From positions 186,001 to 250,000 of the forward strand of contig NZ_JACWMX010000001.1 of assembly GCF_014773245.1 (NCBI RefSeq): a stretch of DNA of 64,000 nucleotides, given 5' to 3'. Each line of letters opens with the position of its first letter. Within the stretch, counting starts at the first letter, position 1. Below the pieces are notes generated by a model. That model had not been told where the DNA came from. It saw nothing but the letters and a program-made list of their open reading frames with translations, and did no database searches. This stretch comes from Mucilaginibacter glaciei (GTDB lineage: Bacteria; Bacteroidota; Bacteroidia; Sphingobacteriales; Sphingobacteriaceae). A program made the position numbers and the translations under genes. Shown piece after piece: positions 61,803 to 64,000 of this stretch.

Positions 61803-62384
61803 ATGGACACGTCTCTGTTACTTTCTAACATCGCCAAGTATGTTTCGCTTAGTGCCGATGAAGTTGACCGGCTTACCGATGCCCTGCATTTTAAAAAGGT
61901 AAGGCGTAAACAATTTGTGCTGGAGCAAAGCGAAGTTGATAATCGCATATTTTTTGTAACGGCAGGCTGCCTGCGTAGTTATGCGATAGATAGTAACGGT
62001 ACCGAGCATATTTTACAATTTGCCCCGTCAGGCTGGTGGATTGCAGATATGCTCAGTTTTGTAAAAGGCTCCCCCGCCCGGTTAAGCATTGACGCGATTG
62101 AAGATAGCGAGTACATTTATTTTAACAAGCCCGATTTTGAAGGTTTGAATTCTGCTATCCCCAAATTTGAGCGCTTTAACCGACTGATTGGGCAAAATGC
62201 GATAGCCAGTTACCAGCATAGGCAAATAGATAATATCACCCTTAATGCAAGCGAACGGTACAGTACATTTTGCAAGCTTTATCCGTCGCTGATCAAAACC
62301 CTTCCACAAAAACAAGTAGCCTCATACATTGGCGTTACCCCCGAGTTTTTAAGTAAGATGCTGAACAATACCATTATTAAATAA
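61803..62384 (+). CDS. Crp/Fnr-family transcriptional regulator
   Basis: A 193-residue regulator with an N-terminal cyclic nucleotide-binding-like beta-barrel (FKKVRRKQFVLEQSEVDNRI, then LQFAPSGWWIADMLSF) and a C-terminal helix-turn-helix with KQVASYIGVTPEFLSKML, close to the 'YLGITPEFLSR' pattern common in Bacteroidota. The barrel shows no clear ligand signature. It sits between the divergent NIPSNAP gene and the MhqO/MhqD-like pair and could control either. The target is unknown. Confidence 0.93.
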   Translation: MDTSLLLSNIAKYVSLSADEVDRLTDALHFKKVRRKQFVLEQSEVDNRIFFVTAGCLRSYAIDSNGTEHILQFAPSGWWIADMLSFVKGSPARLSIDAIEDSEYIYFNKPDFEGLNSAIPKFERFNRLIGQNAIASYQHRQIDNITLNASERYSTFCKLYPSLIKTLPQKQVASYIGVTPEFLSKMLNNTIIK

Positions 62385-62518
62385 AACTAAGTTATCTCGC
62401 AAGATAGCACTTGAGCGTTTTATCTTAATCTAAATTAAGTTTCATTGTTAACCTACATTATTGGGCGGCATAGCTTTACAAGCTACCTTTGAAGTATCAA
62501 AACAAAAGGAAACACACA

Positions 62519-63454
62519 ATGGAAACTACTGTAAACGGAATACATCATATCACTGCAATAGCAGGGAAGGCCAAACGCAACTACGATTTTTACACGAAGA
62601 TATTAGGCCAGCGTATGGTTAAAAAGACCGTTAATTTTGACGACCCCGAAACCTATCACTTATATTATGGCGACCGGGAAGGCACGCCCGGCACTATCCT
62701 TACTTTCTTTCCATGGGGCAATATTGGTGCGGGCCGCAGAGGGGCAAGGCAGGCAACAGAGATCGGTTATTCGGTGCCCGAAAATAGCTTTGATTTCTGG
62801 ATAGACAGGTTCGAAAAACATAATATTACTTACAACAAGGTTTCTGAAAAGTTCGGCGAGAAATACCTGACCGTTTTAGACCCCGATGGCTTGAAGCTGG
62901 AATTGATTGCCGGGAAAGCGACAGATACGCGTCTGCCCTGGGAAACAGAAGAAATTAAAGCGGAGAATGCTACTAAAGGCTTTTATAACGTAACCATTAC
63001 CACCAATAAAATGCAGCCCACGGCAGATATCCTGACAAATGTATTTGGCTACCGTTTGTTAGAGCAGCATGTGAACCGTTACCGCTTTATAACTGATGCT
63101 GTAGACGGCGCAAACATTGTAGACCTGGTTGAAGTTGCGGGCGAAGTTGCCGGGCATGTAGCAGGCGGCTCTGTACACCATGTGGCTTTCCGGGTGAAGA
63201 ATGAGGAAGTACTGATGCAGTACCGCGATAAAATAACTGCATTGGGTTTGCACATTACCGATAAAATTGACCGCAACTATTTTTACTCATTATACTTCCG
63301 CGAACCGGGTGGTGTATTGTTTGAACTGGCAACCGATAACCCGGGCTTTAGCGTAGATGAGCCGGTTGAAACATTAGGCGAGCACCTAAAATTACCTGCG
63401 CAGTACGAACAGTACCGTAGCAGTTTAGAAAAGACCTTACCTGCCTTAAGTTAA
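62519..63454 (+). CDS. Ring-cleaving dioxygenase, VOC superfamily (MhqO-like)
   Basis: A 311-residue protein with two tandem VOC/glyoxalase-like domains. The first begins GIHHITAIAGKAKRNYDFYT with the metal histidine (HHIT), and the second has GFYNVTITTNKMQPTADIL and GSVHHVAFRV with another histidine, plus YFREPGGVLFELATD with the metal glutamate. The family includes MhqO, which cleaves hydroquinone-type rings. The ATG at 62519 gives METTVNG; a TTG at 62489 is less likely. The hydrolase gene downstream starts 7 bp after the stop, as in the Bacillus mhqO-mhqD arrangement. A role in quinone detoxification is inferred. Confidence 0.88.
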   Translation: METTVNGIHHITAIAGKAKRNYDFYTKILGQRMVKKTVNFDDPETYHLYYGDREGTPGTILTFFPWGNIGAGRRGARQATEIGYSVPENSFDFWIDRFEKHNITYNKVSEKFGEKYLTVLDPDGLKLELIAGKATDTRLPWETEEIKAENATKGFYNVTITTNKMQPTADILTNVFGYRLLEQHVNRYRFITDAVDGANIVDLVEVAGEVAGHVAGGSVHHVAFRVKNEEVLMQYRDKITALGLHITDKIDRNYFYSLYFREPGGVLFELATDNPGFSVDEPVETLGEHLKLPAQYEQYRSSLEKTLPALS

Positions 63455-63461
63455 TAAACAA

Positions 63462-64000
63462 ATGTATAAACATAGCAAACAGATAATCACTGGCGGCCAC
63501 CCCGCTGCCAGTGCAAATGCCGCCCTCATCATGATCCACGGTAGAGGGGCTTCGGCTGAAGATATTATGCGGATAGCCGCTCACTTAAACGTAAAGGATA
63601 TGGCGCTATACGCGCCGCAGGCTACCAACAACAGCTGGTATCCTTATAGCTTTATGAGCCCGGTGGCGGATAACGAACCGGCGTTAACTTCAACTTTAGA
63701 GTTGATTGGCCAGACGGTTGAGAAGGCGGTAACAGATGGTTTTGGTGCAGATAACATCTACTTTATGGGGTTTTCGCAGGGGGCGTGTTTAACGCTTGAA
63801 TACATTGCCCGTAACGCCAAACGCTTTGGCGGTGCTGTTGCCTTTACAGGTGGCCTGATAGGTCAGGAGCTTGATATAACCAATTATAGCGGCGATTTTG
63901 CCGGCACGCCTGTATTGATCACCACCGGCGACCCCGATCCGCATGTACCCGTTAGCAGGGTGGAGGAAAGTGTTGAGCAATTAATTAAAATGAATGCAAA
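63462..64000 (+). CDS. Alpha/beta hydrolase, MhqD-like carboxylesterase (partial, runs off the window)
   Basis: The ATG at 63462 opens a frame that stays open to the last base, giving at least 179 codons; the C terminus is missing. The opening LIMIHGRGASAEDIMRIAAH is a phospholipase/carboxylesterase-type start with an HGRG oxyanion motif, YFMGFSQGACLTLEY holds the GxSxG nucleophile serine, and TTGDPDPHVPVSR contains the acid and histidine region. The family (e.g. MhqD, YpfH-like) hydrolyses small esters. It forms an operon with the MhqO-like gene upstream. Confidence 0.9.
   Translation, partial: MYKHSKQIITGGHPAASANAALIMIHGRGASAEDIMRIAAHLNVKDMALYAPQATNNSWYPYSFMSPVADNEPALTSTLELIGQTVEKAVTDGFGADNIYFMGFSQGACLTLEYIARNAKRFGGAVAFTGGLIGQELDITNYSGDFAGTPVLITTGDPDPHVPVSRVEESVEQLIKMNA

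Overview
The window comes from a Bacteroidota chromosome, most likely a soil or freshwater member of the Sphingobacteriaceae close to Mucilaginibacter or Pedobacter. The evidence is a susC/susD pair, a subtype iii type VI secretion system (T6SS), a flexirubin-type pigment cluster, a short primary sigma factor of about 286 residues, and promoter-like TAnnTTTG -7 elements in place of TATAAT boxes. Genes rarely have clear Shine-Dalgarno sequences. Species assignment is inference.

Region 1 (157-2645) is housekeeping: a 37-kDa nucleoid-associated protein and MnmE. Region 2 (2684-about 27600) is a complete-looking T6SSiii: TssK, TssN, TssG, TssF, TssE, TssO, a second small membrane protein, a PKD-domain protein, the vWA-type TssR, the ClpV ATPase TssH, sheath TssB/TssC, two Hcp tube proteins and VgrG. 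Embedded in it are two candidate effector modules. One is a lysozyme-like protein followed directly by a lipoprotein (18930-20522). The other, downstream of vgrG, is an AT-rich cassette (22344-27585) with an unknown 327-residue protein, a PAAR-like (DUF4280-like) protein carrying an internal hydrophobic hairpin and an unknown C-terminal domain, and a run of small membrane proteins that could be immunity proteins. This cassette is the best candidate for an undescribed system.

Region 3 (27817-35869) is a small glycan-use locus: a LacI-type regulator, SusC, SusD, a LamG lipoprotein and a secreted GH130-like enzyme. A promoter upstream of susC carries an inverted repeat exactly between its -33 and -7 elements, a plausible LacI operator. 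Region 4 (35870-37399) has intergenic inverted repeats, a perfect bidirectional terminator hairpin, a small proline-rich secreted protein and a secreted esterase.

Region 5 (37536-56624) is a flexirubin-type aryl polyene/dialkylresorcinol cluster in three blocks. The first (+) starts with AcpS and holds an aryl-acid ligase, a tyrosine ammonia-lyase-like enzyme, a ketoreductase, two dehydratases and four ketosynthase-fold proteins, two of which look catalytically dead. The second (-) holds an acyl carrier protein, an ABC exporter, a BtrH-like putative acyltransferase, DarB, DarA and two proteins of unknown function. The third (+) holds an enoyl-reductase-like SDR, a dehydratase, a KAS II-like enzyme, a second carrier protein and a second phosphopantetheinyl transferase. 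A working model: tyrosine gives p-coumarate, which is loaded and extended to an aryl polyene; DarB and DarA make the dialkylresorcinol; the BtrH-like protein joins the two.

Region 6 (57071-64000) contains a sugar transferase, a membrane-anchored GH25 lysozyme, the primary sigma factor, small conserved proteins, a NIPSNAP protein, a Crp/Fnr regulator and an MhqO/MhqD-like pair; the last gene runs off the window. No rRNA, tRNA, CRISPR array, transposase or integrase was recognised.
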